Of a stretch of DNA of 64,000 nt, positions 36,601-48,962 are shown piece after piece. Below the pieces are notes generated by a model. It saw nothing but the letters and a program-made list of their open reading frames with translations. It was not told the origin of the DNA and did no database searches. The position numbers were made by a program, and so were the translations under genes. Numbering within the stretch: position 1 is the first letter of the stretch; every line of letters starts with the position of its first letter. This stretch comes from Rotaria sordida (lineage: Eukaryota > Rotifera > Eurotatoria > Philodinida > Philodinidae), in the NCBI GenBank assembly GCA_905250125.1, contig CAJNOL010000379.1, positions 1 to 64,000 on the forward strand, written 5' to 3'.

Positions 36601-36937
36601 TAAAAAACTTTTTCAACAAAAAGCATATTTTTGTTTTCTTTTTAATTAAAAATAAAATTTTTAGGGTAAAGGTTCATATGAAACATATTGGTTAATTGGT
36701 TCAACAGCAGCTTATATATCTGCTCTTTATCAAGCTTCATTTGATGAACTTGATGAAGAATATACAAGACCTAATTTTCCACAAGCATCTATGTTTGAAA
36801 ATACTAGTCGTATAAATTTTGATCCTACATCTGATGATTATATTAAACCAGTACGACGATCATCACTTTTGAATATTATTAATAAACCAACATCAATTAT
36901 TAGTGGTCGATGCCCATTTAGTAATCATATAATTTAA
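33461..36937 (+). CDS. H-NOX (soluble) guanylate cyclase, beta-type, with two alternative first exons
   Basis: Exon 1a 33461-33623 or 1b 33912-34071 joins exons 34131-34377, 34448-34563, 34660-34730, 34921-35079, 35160-35332, 35390-35666, 35723-35956, 36013-36184, 36258-36340, 36430-36456 (27-nt micro-exon), 36507-36599 and 36665-36937; 694-695 residues. The H-NOX domain keeps the haem-ligand His (residue 106 with exon 1b, in SIDQLHD) and the propionate-binding Y135-x-S137-x-R139 (YKSKR). An HNOBA/PAS region ([18 protein letters not shown]), a coiled coil ([20 protein letters not shown]) and the cyclase domain follow. The first metal Asp is absent (LFGYSIDF), as in beta subunits, while [14 protein letters not shown] and SRITTTGE are kept. 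It should make cGMP only as a dimer with an alpha-type partner, sensing NO or O2. Closest in style to atypical invertebrate sGC beta. Confidence 0.88.
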
Positions 36938-37959
36938 ATTAAGCGATCTCCAAATTCTAAAGACTAAGAGATTATATATGTGTAGTTTTGTGTTGTGTCT
37001 ATATTTTTTGTCAAAAATAAATCTTCATAAAGAAAAAAAAAAAACTTTTCTAGAATTAATTTAAAAAGAAAAGGAAACTATGATGAAAGACATACTGTGC
37101 AACTAATTTTTAGTGAAACATGCGAGATCAAGGTATGACTACGATTTTAATGAAGAGAAAATTCTTTTATAAATATAATGAAAAAAAACTTTTTAACATA
37201 TCATTCTTTGATTTTATTTATAGTTCTCATTTAATATTTACTCTTTAATGTCAATTGATAAGTATTTTTGTCTGTTCTTTGAAGAGTATTAAATTTTTCA
37301 AAAAACATTTCTTTCTTTATTTAAACAGAATTTTATTATATATACATATTAAATATGGGAAATAGGAATGTTATATAGATTTGTGTATTCAAATAGGAAG
37401 TCTTAGAAAATAAAATAATACCTTTTTCTTTTTTTGTTATTACAGCTATAATTTCATTTGATTATGATTTGTTTAGACAGAACAAAACAATTTATGATAT
37501 ATTGCGTTTTGTTTTTCTGTCTATTTAGTGACACTCATTTAATCATGGCCTTATCAATATAGAAAAAAAAAAATCTCACCATAAAACAGAAAACATCGTT
37601 TTTTATGTACATACCAACCAAATAATTAAACGATACGCATCATTGAATTCTACATTTTTTCTTGCATTATACAATCATAAATAACAGACATGATCAAAAA
37701 AAAATCTTATCGTCTAGTTTTTCATTAATTACTTTTGTCAGAAATATATTATGTAAATTTAATTGCGATAGTCTTTTCATTTTTTTAGTTAGTCATTGTC
37801 ATGATTATAATAATCAACATTTACACTGATCATATTCCTGTTGTTTAACATGCATGATCGCTCATCTTTATATATAGTTTCATGATCTTACTCTTTTTTT
37901 TCCTGTTTATATAAATAATCATAAAAATTATTACAAAAAAAAAAACGAAAATAGTAAAA
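36938..37959. other. Intergenic, no gene seen
   Basis: 3' flank of the cyclase, with an AATAAA-type signal near 37015. No coding signal. Confidence 0.45.
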
Positions 37960-38795
37960 AAATATGATCAAATAAATTTAGTTTATAGAGCAGATCATAA
38001 TTATGACCTCCGTCATGCTGAATGTATTGATCAAAGTCTTGATTGTAATTAGTATGATAAAGTATTTGATGGTGTTCCATCAGCATCTTCACAAGCTTAT
38101 AAACATCCATCATTATATCATATCGATTACCATGTCGTTCAAATGCTTTACTTTGTGGATTTGATCCACTAAATATCATGTACAGGTGCATAACAACCTT
38201 ATCATAAAGGATAATAATTAGCACAACTAGATGCAATAGCTGATTATTGTTACTCATCACTTTCAACATATAGTATTCTCACAGCAAATGCAATATTAAA
38301 AGATATGAATCATAATTATACGTCAATTCATCTTAAACCTTATTCATTTGAATCAATGAATTGGAATTCAGCATTATTATTACTTGATCAAATGAATCCG
38401 TTTATGTCAACAGGTGATTAGAAACAAACAGGTTATAATATTGATCGACACTATCAAGGTCTTAATAATTATTTTAATCCATATGAAACTGAAATAGATT
38501 ATTATCATCAAAATCAACAGTGTTTTTAATCAATTGAACATCATCATGGTAAAGCATTATCTCCAGCTTATAATAGATCTATCCCAAGATGACATACAAA
38601 TATACTTATTGTTGGTCATGTATCATCAACACAAATATTTTTTACTAGTGTATTATGAAAACATTTTAATACAAAAAAAAAGATTTACTGATCAATGTGC
38701 TAATGCTCCATACTTAAATACAATTATTCTTGAACATGATGCAATCAATCATAATTGGTATATACATTCTATTATGCATTTTGTTTAAAATTTTG
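37960..38795 (+). pseudogene. UBASH3-like histidine phosphatase pseudogene
   Basis: Plus-strand frames show a decayed histidine-phosphatase (PGAM-like) domain: RHAECID in place of the catalytic RHGERID, CYSSLSTYSILTANAILKDM (compare YCSPSLRC...TA..ILKG), MNPFMSTGD*KQTGYNID, ETEIDYYHQNQQ, and TNILIVGHVSSTQ at the second catalytic His. TAG, TAA and TGA stops interrupt it repeatedly (for example at about 38067, 38206 and 38419). It lies about 340 bp upstream of an intact member of the same superfamily, but the sequences are clearly different, so it is an old duplicate or a different subfamily. Confidence 0.75.
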
Positions 38796-39134
38796 TAAAA
38801 TAAAACTATGTTTTAAACATTCAAATAAAATAATAATAAAAAAATGTCAAGAATCCTATGATAAACTGTCATGCACGACGACATATGTTTGTATATACAA
38901 CACATATATCTATTGTATATGCCCATGAAAAAAAATAGAGAAAAAAGATAACCTTGAATTTTATACAAATAGTGTTTATTCTCTCAAAATTAGAGAGAAG
39001 AAATCGTAGGCGTGTTTTGACACTACACAGGTGTTTTTAGGTATATACATGATAGAATAAGAAAAACGTAATACGACTAGTTTAAAAAAAAAAGTCAATA
39101 TTATTCATATGATATAATCACTAATACATCGACA
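38796..39134. promoter_or_regulatory. Upstream region of the intact phosphatase gene
   Basis: Non-coding, 339 bp. No element recognised. Confidence 0.35.
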
Positions 39135-40217
39135 ATGACTGCGACAAAAAAAGATGATGATGATGATGGTTTGTTACCAATAGGTGTTGATTCTCTATCA
39201 GACTATACACCACATAAACTTCATCTTCTATTGTCATTACCAATACCTGGTAATGTAGAAACATCAACGATTAATAATAATGATAATTCTTTAAATTTAT
39301 CAAATAAACCAAAACAATCGTCAAGTAAACCAAAACAATCATCAGATGAACCAAAAAAATCATCAAAAAAAACAAAATTATTTCGTTATTTCATGCCAAT
39401 AACTCGTATTCGTGCTTCATCAGCTTATAATGAACAAGATAAATATTATCAACAACAAACACCAATTAAACCTGTCGATCAACAATGTGATATGCGATTT
39501 TTTATTATTAGACATGGTGAACGAGTTGATCGTTATTTTGGATCTAATTGGTATATGTTAGCATTTGATCAACAAAATCAATTTCATCCTTATCATCGAA
39601 ATTTTCCTCCAAGTTTACCTCTTCGATCAAATAAATTATTTTGGGCACTTGATACACCATTAACATTATCTGGTTTAAATGCAGCAAAAAAACTTGGTCA
39701 AACATTAGCGTCAAAAAATTTTAAACCACATTATGTTTATTCATCACCAGCTATGCGTTGTATATTTACAACGATTCAAATTTTAAAAGGTCTTGGATTA
39801 GAAAATAGAATACCAATTCGTATTGAACCTGGTTTATTAGAAATAGGTGCTGCAAGATATGGTATGAGTGTTTTTTTTCAACCAAACGATTGGATTAAAA
39901 ATGGTGTTTATGTTGATTCATCATATCAACCTATAATAACAACTGTTCCTCCATATGAACATGAAAATACATATTATCTTCGTTCAAAATATGTTATACG
40001 TGGAATTGAAAAACTTCATAATAATTCATCATTAGAATCAATGAATATTCTTATTATTGCTCATGCAACATCTCCAGAAACATTAACATGGGATTTACTT
40101 GGAAAAGAACCTAATGTTAATGATTTATATACAGTTTCATTAGATATTTCTTATTTACAAACGGTTATAACTGAACGTAAACAAGAAAATAAATCTTGGT
40201 CTTTGAAAACAGGATGA
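39135..40217 (+). CDS. UBASH3-like histidine phosphatase, single exon
   Basis: Intronless frame of 360 residues, unusual among its intron-rich neighbours. The first ~115 residues are low complexity with a KPKQSS repeat and basic tract. The catalytic domain then starts at FFIIRHGERVDRYFG (RHG at residues 126-128), with SSPAMRC (second Arg), RIEPGLLE (acid), and ILIIAHATSPE (second His), all in the order of the histidine phosphatase superfamily branch 1. The DRYFGSNWY and LPLRSNKLFWALDTPLT context resembles the PGAM domain of UBASH3A/B (STS) tyrosine phosphatases. The UBA and SH3 domains of UBASH3 are absent. Probable soluble phosphatase; substrate unknown. Confidence 0.82.
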   Translation: MTATKKDDDDDGLLPIGVDSLSDYTPHKLHLLLSLPIPGNVETSTINNNDNSLNLSNKPKQSSSKPKQSSDEPKKSSKKTKLFRYFMPITRIRASSAYNEQDKYYQQQTPIKPVDQQCDMRFFIIRHGERVDRYFGSNWYMLAFDQQNQFHPYHRNFPPSLPLRSNKLFWALDTPLTLSGLNAAKKLGQTLASKNFKPHYVYSSPAMRCIFTTIQILKGLGLENRIPIRIEPGLLEIGAARYGMSVFFQPNDWIKNGVYVDSSYQPIITTVPPYEHENTYYLRSKYVIRGIEKLHNNSSLESMNILIIAHATSPETLTWDLLGKEPNVNDLYTVSLDISYLQTVITERKQENKSWSLKTG

Positions 40218-40393
40218 TGGATTTAAATTTTTCTTTTGTTTTCTTGTTAGTTATTATTTTTTTTTCCTTGAAATGTCTTCTCTCTGTACAGACACATACA
40301 CATTTAAAAACGTGACAATAACTGAAGTGCATGAAACAAAAGAACAAAAAGAAACATGTGTGAAAGTCGAGAAAAGAAAAAACAGTAAATTTT

Positions 40394-42000
40394 CTATCGA
40401 TAATGTTGTTGCCAAACAGCAGCTGCTTCTTCATGTGCACTACTCCAATAGGATTGTTGAGCATTAGAAAATTGTCCTTTAGATGAATTTGTTGTTGCTG
40501 TTGTTGTACCATATTGTTGAAAAAATCTTTGCATCATATCTGTATTTGCTGTTTGACCATACTGTTGATGATAATGTGAATGAGCTGGTGATGTACCATA
40601 AGTTGTTAATGTACGTAAACTACTATGATCTGGTTTAGCTCGTTTAAATGTTGATGAAGGATAATCACCAATTGCAGATAATTTATTTTTTGGTTCAGCT
40701 GGTCCGACTGTTACACTACAACCTAAATAAGAGAGAGAGAGAGAGAGAGAAAACAGAACATTGAAAATGAATTTAATTATGATAATTTACCATGAATAAT
40801 ATGTGTACCAAATAATGTTCGTACAATATTTGAATCATGAAATGTAACAAATGCAAATGAACGTGCTGGTTTTGGTATATAAACATCTTTAATTGGTCCA
40901 TATTTTGAAAAATATTGTCGTAAATCATCTGGTACTACATTATCAGGTAAACGAGCAACGAAAATTTTTCGAGCATATTCAGGTTCATGTGCACTTGTCT
41001 AAAAAGAAAACAAAATGTAAAATAATATAAAAAATTATATATTAATATTAAATTTCATAATGAATACTTTATACTTACTTTTGAATCAGGAATTTTAACA
41101 TCAACATGTCGTCCATCAATAAAATGTCGTTTATTAATAACAGCTAATTGTGATTCATAATTTTTAAATCGAATAAAACCAAATCCACGTGATTGTCCGT
41201 TTGCATCACGTTTAATCTTTTTTTTTCAAAAAAAAAAACAAAACAAAAATTAAAGTCTTTTTCTTTTAATTTTTAGATCTTTTTTTCTACCTCACAAAAT
41301 ACAAGTTCACCAAATACTTCAAAACATTTTTTAACATCAGCTTCAAGACTTCGATAACTTATTCCAAGTACAATTAAATCAACACAACGATGATCTGGTT
41401 CATTTTCACTTTCATTATTTGTTTCTTGTCCATAATCAAGTCTTTGAGTTTTAGCTTGTCCCAATGATGATATTGTTGATTCTTCTTGTTGTTCACCAAC
41501 ACCTTTTCGTTTAATATCTGATAAAACAGCTATTTAAACAATAATTAATCTTTCGATTGTTTTTTCTTTTGTTTCAAAATTTATTAACTTACGTTTTGAA
41601 TAAACAGTAACATAAATCGTATCTCGATCCCAAATACCATCTGGATGATAAAGTTTTCCGTCTGCTACTCGAACACTTAGAAAATAAAAACAAAAACTAA
41701 TAATTGATTTTTTCAAACAAAGAAAAAAAATCAAGCGCAAAATGGAAAGGGGGAGGAATATAACCACCACACATTTCACTCAACACACATAAAATATATT
41801 TTATAAATATAACAAAGAACAAACACGTTCACTCACCCTCTCCACACACTCGTCTCAGAATTCCGATATTTTAATGCACTCACACCTTGAAATTGAGCAG
41901 CGAGTGTACTCAATGAAACTGAACCATCCATACCACCATCAACTGGAATTTCAACTATTTCATTGTTGGACTTTGATTCATCAGCGACACGTATAAACAT
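40394..42000 (-). CDS. TARDBP: TDP-43 (TAR DNA-binding protein) orthologue
   Basis: Six exons (42000-41837, 41675-41593, 41529-41291, 41216-41079, 40998-40791, 40722-40394) close in phase for 386 residues. The N-terminal domain (FIRVADES, VEIPVDG, LSTLAAQFQGVSALKYRN) matches the TDP-43 ubiquitin-like dimerisation domain. RRM1 has DLIVLGISYRSLEADVKKCF and RGFGFIRF; RRM2 has RKIFVARLPDNVVPDDLRQY and RSFAFVTF. These bind UG-rich RNA and regulate splicing. The C-terminus is short and Ser/Gln/His/Tyr-rich, ending in WQQHYR, with almost no Gly, unlike the Gly-rich prion-like tail of vertebrate TDP-43. A GA microsatellite lies in the last intron (about 40731-40750). Confidence 0.92.
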
Positions 42001-42827
42001 GATTCGTCCTTTCTTTTTAATGATTAAAACAAGATGATAATATAAAACAAGGATATATGTATATATATAATTATCTAAACGATCACAAATGATTGAATAT
42101 TTCATGTATCAAAAAAATAATAAACAAGCTCGAAAAGTAGTCAGTTTGTGTTATATCAAGGATAGATAGACAGAGAAGAAGAAGGTTATCTTTTTAGTTA
42201 TAAAAAGATAACAATCAATACGGAATTTAATCAACAGACGTCGCCATCAATCATAAATAATGATGAGAATTTTCTGTAAGACCTATATACATTGACAATA
42301 GAAGGAAATGTTTAGCAAAATGTTAAAAGTTAACGTTGAAAATTACATTAGTTGAAAGATTATATTAATAAAAAAAATCTACTTAACTCATACTCTTTAA
42401 TTACTAATACTTTCAATAGAAATCTCAGTCAAAATGTTTTCGTACACTTTGCCTATACGAACAGCATATATATTTACACTTTCCTTTCGTCATAAAAGTG
42501 CACAAAAATCAATTTTTCCCATTATAAAAAAAAAAAAAAAAAATTTTCTTTAATGGACATTATAAACGGATACTTACCAAACTAACATGTACTAATTTTA
42601 TTATCTGACGTGTTGACAAGAAAATAAACACTAACGATAAGATCTATTCGTAATCGAAACGACCGAATTTTTCAAAAAAGAAAGTTCAAATCAAACTAAC
42701 TTTACCTCAGTTCGGTTCGAAATCCAACCTATCAGGTCTCTGATAAACAACAGTTTATTTAGCAAACATACTTAGGATGAAGAAAACAACATCCATATAC
42801 GATCGTCCTTTAGTGTATTTTATTCTG
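42001..42827. promoter_or_regulatory. Upstream region of TDP-43
   Basis: Non-coding; holds an A17 run near 42528. No promoter motif recognised. Confidence 0.35.
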
Positions 42828-43000
42828 CAGTATTACGAGCACATGTCACTGTATCGTATGTGGAGAAATACGACCATTTATCGCGAGATACTGAGTAATG
42901 AAAAGAAAGTCGTATACAATTTTCGTAGGCGGTGACGTTTATGTCCATAAATGGTCGTATTTCTTCGTATCGTATACGAAGAAATACGATCGTAATACTG
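42828..43000. mobile_element. 173-bp MITE-like inverted repeat with internal perfect hairpin
   Basis: Ends are the perfect inverted decamer CAGTATTACG (42828-42837) and CGTAATACTG (42991-43000). Inside, GAGAAATACGACCATTTAT pairs with ATAAATGGTCGTATTTCTTC, and 42956-42988 is a perfect 15-bp stem (CGTATTTCTTCGTAT / ATACGAAGAAATACG) with a 3-nt loop. No coding capacity and no clear target duplication. Confidence 0.65.
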
Positions 43001-43343
43001 AGCCATGTAATACGTCAATATACGACAATTAATGGTCATTTTGTATATGTACTCGTTCTACATGAATAAATTATTGATTATGTTTAGTTGATAGTAGTAC
43101 TATCATCTAAACTTGCTATTGGAAACACTATTCATATAACTATATCTCCTAATAAGTGACTGTTGGCTGTAAAATCGAAATAATTATTGCACATTTTTCA
43201 TTAGTTTTACTGTTCTTCATTTTATTTTGATTTTCTTACAATGTGAAGACACGTCGAAGAGTTACACAATGTTCAATATCTTGTAACATTTTTCTTTCGT
43301 TTATTTTAAACACATAAATAAAAATCCTGTTTGAACTAATGTA

Positions 43344-44299
43344 TGATGCAAAAGTAATAGGACAAATGTCGAACCCTACTTGTTTTCGATAGAAAGATGC
43401 TGAAAGAAAACTTTTTTTTACAAGAAGATAACGAATCTTTGTTCTCTTGCGAATTGTATATAACCTAATTTTGTTTTTTACATTCATAAACAAAATGATA
43501 CGAGAAGAAAGAAAAATACTTGCACGAAGAATTTATAGTTTTTATATTAATTCATTAAATAAATTGTGTAAAACAACAGTTGGTTATTTTATAAAGTAAG
43601 GCATTCCAATAACAACGATTTATAACATATTAAAGAAATATTTGAAATATAGATGAACCGAATTTTTACCAAGGAGTAGTTATCCAGGGAAACTTTCTAA
43701 TAAAAAATTAAATCAACTGATGAAATCTGTGAATAACCTTTGTGGTATCAATCAGCATAAATTAGCTAAGTGTTTCAACGTTAATCGATCAACAATTAGT
43801 CATAACTTATGAAAAAGAATATCAATTAGTATCAAAAAACGTCGAAACACTCCAAAGATGGACAATAAAGCTAAAAAAAAAAGAGCCGAAAAAACAATTG
43901 CTGAAAGCTATACAAAATAATTCCTCATGCTTATAATGTTATTTTAGATCATGGAAATTAATGCTAACAAAATTAAGTTATCTCCAGTTCGATAGAGGAG
44001 AAAATTTCCTATCAGCTGATAAAAAAAAATTATTGTTCCAACACGTGCTTACTAAAGAGATATAGAGGTTGATATTCGGCATTGTTATTCTACATTACAT
44101 GAAAAGTACAGATCCATTTTGAAGGTACTTCTCGTTTCTCTTGCGACATGGCATTTATGAACGTATGATAAAAATAAGTTATATATGATTCGAAAGAGAA
44201 AAAGAAATATCTTTATCTTCTAGTCAATAAAGTTTTCTTTCAGCACCTTTCTATCGACAAGAAATAGAGTCCAACATTTATCTCATTACTTTTGCATCA
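43344..44299 (+). mobile_element. Dead Tc1/mariner transposon copy
   Basis: About 956 bp bounded by TA on both sides and by inverted termini starting TGATGCAAAAGTAAT. The arms continue imperfectly for about 100 bp (TCGATAGAAAG-TGCTGAAAGAAAAC in both). Between them from 43494 a transposase relic reads RKILARRIYSFY, PGKLSNKKLNQLM, CGINQHKLAKCFNVNRSTIS and KKRRNTPKMDNKAKKK, the helix-turn-helix region of mariner-type transposases, with three in-frame stops. The catalytic DDE part is mostly lost. Shorter than a full ~1.3-kb element, so internally deleted. Confidence 0.82.
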
Positions 44300-44769
44300 T
44301 ATGTTATGTTCTTTTTCTGTATCATATTTTTTGAAATTGATTTGATGTTTAAATTCGACCAAATTTTATTTTATTTGCTTCATATCAAGATTCATATGGA
44401 TTGATTAGCTATTCTAATACATGTAATAATTTTTTTTAATTAATGTAAACATTTATCAGACTCTTGTGAGAAAAATAAACGAGAAATAAATTATAGACTT
44501 CTACAACAATTCTAATAAATTTCAAATCTTATAACGTATTCAATAAATGAGAACACAATACTAATGATTTAAAACATTTCAATTATAGACAATTGAAGTG
44601 TTGATATTTACATATATCAACATATGACAGTGTATCTCTAACTATGGCATTGAATATCTGTCAACAACAGTCTTCAATCAATGCGTAAACATTTACATTC
44701 CTATATATATATATGCTTTTGGATTTTTCTTTTTTCTGTACGATTTCTCTTGGAAAATCAAGATTCAGC
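44300..44769. promoter_or_regulatory. Upstream region of the microseminoprotein-like gene
   Basis: Non-coding. A TATATATATATA tract at about 44701-44713 lies about 60 bp before the ATG and may include a TATA element. Confidence 0.35.
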
Positions 44770-45233
44770 ATGGCATTTTATATTTCAACTGTTATATTAT
44801 TATTGATTAGTATTTTTACATCTCACGTATATTCATATTGTATTCAAGGACCACTTACATCTCAACGAACGAGTATATTATTTGATTTTCTTAACATATT
44901 CTATATTTGTTTTGATTGAAAACTTTAGAATTTGGTAATGTTAATCAATTTTGTGAATATAATAATATCAAAGTATTACCTGGTTCGTCATTTAAATTAG
45001 CTACACCAGATTGTATTGAATGTAAATGTTCAACACAAGGTTTACAATGTTGTGGTTTTGGTTTTTCAGCAGGTGTAGTTGAAGCACCTGAAGGATGTGA
45101 GGCTTACAATGATGCATGTAATTTGGTTTTTGTTAAAAAAGATAATCCATCTGAATTATGTTTTCCACCAAAATCTCCCAACAAACCCAAGAAAAATATG
45201 AAAGATGTCAAAAATAAGAAAATTGCTAATTAA
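44770..45233 (+). CDS. Beta-microseminoprotein-like secreted protein
   Basis: Two exons, 44770-44872 and 44929-45233, join in phase 1 for 135 residues. Start MAFYISTVILLLISIFTSHV is a good signal peptide; an in-frame Met at 44713 would bury it. The mature part has the microseminoprotein Cys pattern: TPDCIECKCSTQGLQCCGFG, then EGCEAYNDACNLVFVKKDNP and a final LC, matching vertebrate MSMB (NCETCTC...ISCC...C...IVVEKKDP...C). The tail is Lys-rich. MSMB-family proteins are small extracellular Cys-rich proteins; no role can be assigned here. Confidence 0.78.
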
Positions 45234-48200
45234 TTACTGAACATAACAATAATACAAGAACTATTTTATTTTTAAAATACAAGATATTTTAGCTTATGTA
45301 ATATAATTTAAGTACATAGGAAAGTTCTATTCAAATCGATATTTCTTAGTTTAAAATGTTTAATACATTTGTTTTAAGAAGAAAAAATTATCAATAAATA
45401 AAGTCAATTTTTTAATAAGTTTTATTTAATTTTTGATGTTTGTGATACTTATAAAGGCGTATGAATGTATTGATTCTTTATCTATCGTTTTTGTATTTAC
45501 TAAAATTTTTCTATTCAAAAACATATAATCACACATAAATCTAATAAAATTCATAAAATAAGAAAACAAAAATGAATAATTATATAATAGAACGACAATA
45601 CGTTAATGATTAAAATAATACTAGTCTCTCTTCTAATCTTATCTACGTATAATTAAACAAAGATGCATATTGTCAATATGGTTAGTGTATCCTTTCATTA
45701 TACCATATTTTCTCTTTTCATCATACACTTTGAACAGCTTCACTCTGTTCTTTCTATATCGTATAAAATGATGATCTCTGTAGATTTACTTAAACTAATT
45801 TTCTTTTGAACGACTGCCTTTTGATACATTATAATTGTGATATTATCATGTAATATTTTTTAACATATATATGTATTACCGTAGTGTCTTTACTTTGCTT
45901 GATCCTTATGAACAATACTTATCGACATTACGTTCTCAGAAATGGCGAAGTCAAATTAATATTCTACTTATCATAAACAAGCAGAAGTGAGGCATTGTAT
46001 GACCAGAATTATAACTAATCGGAGTAATTACGAAATGTTATCTCATCTATTCAGTACTATCATTCAAATTAGTCTTGTTTATTTTCTATATATCTCTAAT
46101 TGATTGTTTTATTTGATTAAGTATATTCACATATATATTTCCAGTTATCATTTTATCTTTTCAGAAATCTATTTATCCTGTCTTTGAGAAATTTTAAACT
46201 AAATAGTTATCTAGACACGGAATATATTGTCACAAAATGCAATATCTTTAACCTTCAAAATTGATTATACTAACTGATTCTTTTATTCAGACAAAAACTG
46301 AAATCATAAATGTTAGTGTATGCTACAAGAATCGTGAGAAGATTTATAGGAAACTGCCAATTGAAATTACCCAAGGTCGATATATCGTGACTCTTGCTGA
46401 ACAATGTTTTACTGACAAGTCACTTGATATGAAGAATTAATCATAGATGTTTAAAAAAAAAGGGAAATGTACTTGGTTTTATTATGTATAAAATGGTCGA
46501 ATAGTTTGTAGGATTGGTGTGACATTTGAATCAAAGATTTCATTTTCATTAATTGCTTGAGAAACTATCCTTGCAATATCGAAATATGTCATGTATCAGC
46601 TACTATCTGGATTAATCTCAATGACCCTAAATTATTCTTCTGACACTTTATTATTGATCAGCAAACTCGTTAAAGTATGGAATTTTTTTCCATTAGGAGA
46701 AGATTTGTTGATGTCTCCTACATATTCTTCATTGTTTCTTTATTATTTATATGAAATGAAATATTATGCTTTAGTCTAATTGTTTGTTTACTTGATCAAT
46801 AGGAAACACTAAATATCTTCATTTAGAAAAACTGTAACCAATTCTATCATTTTCTCAAAAGTCACTTGATAAGATTTGTTCATCAGATAACTATGATCAA
46901 TTTACAAAGTCAACGTTTTTGTTCCTACATGGATGAATAAACAAACAAAATTCATGTGATTAGTATCTATTGTGCATGTTATCTTTATTCAAAGCATCAT
47001 TGCAAAATATTTAATTTCTAATAATTAAGTCAAATACATGAATATAATTTTAGCGATCAAGCTAGAACTTTAGACTTATATCAACTAAATACATAAATAG
47101 ATTTCCAATTTTCGTTATTCATTTAATATGTGATCTTGAATGAATAACTCCAGTAAATATTGAACCTCTAGTATGAGCAAACTAGATATTTATATCTCTT
47201 GATGAGTAGTTACTTATATGAATTTTGTGCGGCTTATGAACCCATCAACGACAAATTTAATTTTTGAAAAATGTTATAATTATCAACAAATTCGTTATTA
47301 ACAAAAACATATTTCTTGTAGCATGTGTGAATGATTAATTACTTTTTAAATTTCTTTTTTGAAGTAAAATAGGCGAACAACATTCTGATTATAATCCTGA
47401 GCATACATTTGTTCTAAGATCTATCGACAACTGATTAACTGATAGCAATATGTCGAAATAAAGAAAATAGAATTCTGACTGGTGTTATTATCATTCATTT
47501 ACCATATCATCTTCATTCATCTAACCGAACAGAATATTATAATTCAAAAAGAATGATATTTTCTACAGAATCCTTATAACGTTGATGAATATTCATTTGC
47601 TAGATGATCTTCGATGATCTCACTCGTTCATTATCTCTGTTATGAAATCAATGAAATAAGTAATTAGATCTCAATAGATCATACAACATACTATCTTACT
47701 ATACAGAATTTTCACTCTCATCTTCATGTAAGAAAAAAGTCGTAATCTCTTCATTTATTAAGGCAAAATTAAGTAGATCGCACAGCGCTAGCTATTTTGT
47801 CTATCAATATTGCGACGATAATAGCTGACAAAAATTCTATTATAGACATAGTAACAGTGTATTGAATGACATTTTGAAAGAGCTAGAAGTTATCTATATT
47901 ACATTATATTCTCGCTGATATCGACCAGGGAAAATATGAATTTTGTTTTTAACTTCAGCATTAGTTATATTGTTTAGTTAATCACACTGTAAGGTTACTC
48001 AAAAGTGTTTGTGTGAGCATGTATTTCTAAGAAAGAAGTTATTTAATATTTATCTAGTTGAAAGCACTTTATTCAATCATATTCCTTATAAATCATCTTG
48101 GAAAATATTTGTTAGCTACAGCTAGATATAACCAAAGAGACTGTCTTGTCAATCATATGTTCATATATCTGTCTAAAAAAAAACCAAAAGACTACCTGGC

Positions 48201-48962
48201 GAATTGCAAATTAACTCTAAATGTTAGTTCGTATCAATACATCGTTCTCAACAATAACTGGAGTCAAATCAACAAAAATATCTCCATGAATACTTTTTCT
48301 CGAAATCTCTTCACTCAGTTTAAAGCCAACCATTTCAGATCTTTATTAAATCTCTCAAAGTTTTATCAATATGAATCGTAACTCTATCGCCTGAATTTTA
48401 TTGTTTTTTTTTGTGTACAGATAAAATGTATATGAAATAGAAGAAAGTACGAGAATACGACTTGTTCAAGTAAAGGATACTGCCACCCGCGAGTCGGATA
48501 CAGGTGTGAAAAGTAATGATTTGTGACGACACAAACTTCATTTTTTAACAGTACAATTCATAAAAAGCATGAAGATATGTGTTTTTTAATATTGTTGTGT
48601 AATATCGATATTCTTGGTCATATTGTTGTTTGATCATTCTGTTAAACTATCAGCAATCTGTCACAGTGACGTAACCCATGAGCTGGCAAGTTGCACCTAT
48701 GCAATACTATATTCGAGTAAAATATTGAATAAAGTATTTTTTTCTCTATTCTCCCTGTAAGATTCAAAATTGCATAGATTTGCTATTAGCTAAGAGACTA
48801 TAAATAGTGATAAGTCTTCTGAAAATTTTCATGAATTAAATAAACCTAAATTCTAGGAATAAGTTCACTTCAATTAATGGTTCCTATGTATAGCAATCTA
48901 TAATTATGACACAATTATTCATGCTCACGAAAGTAAATCTTCATTATATACTAAAGTATTAA
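45234..48962. other. 3.7-kb gene-poor interval, possibly with eroded coding relics
   Basis: No intact gene. Short plus-strand stretches such as LDPYEQYLSTLRSQKWRSQI near 45900 and RKLPIEITQGRYIVTLAEQC near 46350 look protein-like, but stops surround them and no family is recognised. May contain an old decayed gene. Confidence 0.35.

Noticed and set aside
37931..38269. Minus-strand frame with RHG-like residues (ERHGNRYD)
   Set aside because: The histidine-phosphatase homology reads in order on the plus strand through the whole region, so the minus-strand motif is coincidence.
42700..42740. GGTTCGAAATCC resembling a tRNA T-arm
   Set aside because: No matching acceptor stem, A box or anticodon arm upstream at tRNA spacing.
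43236..43493. Minus-strand open frame of 85 codons at the mariner left end
   Set aside because: It runs across the mariner terminus and flank and shows no protein signature; it is a chance frame.
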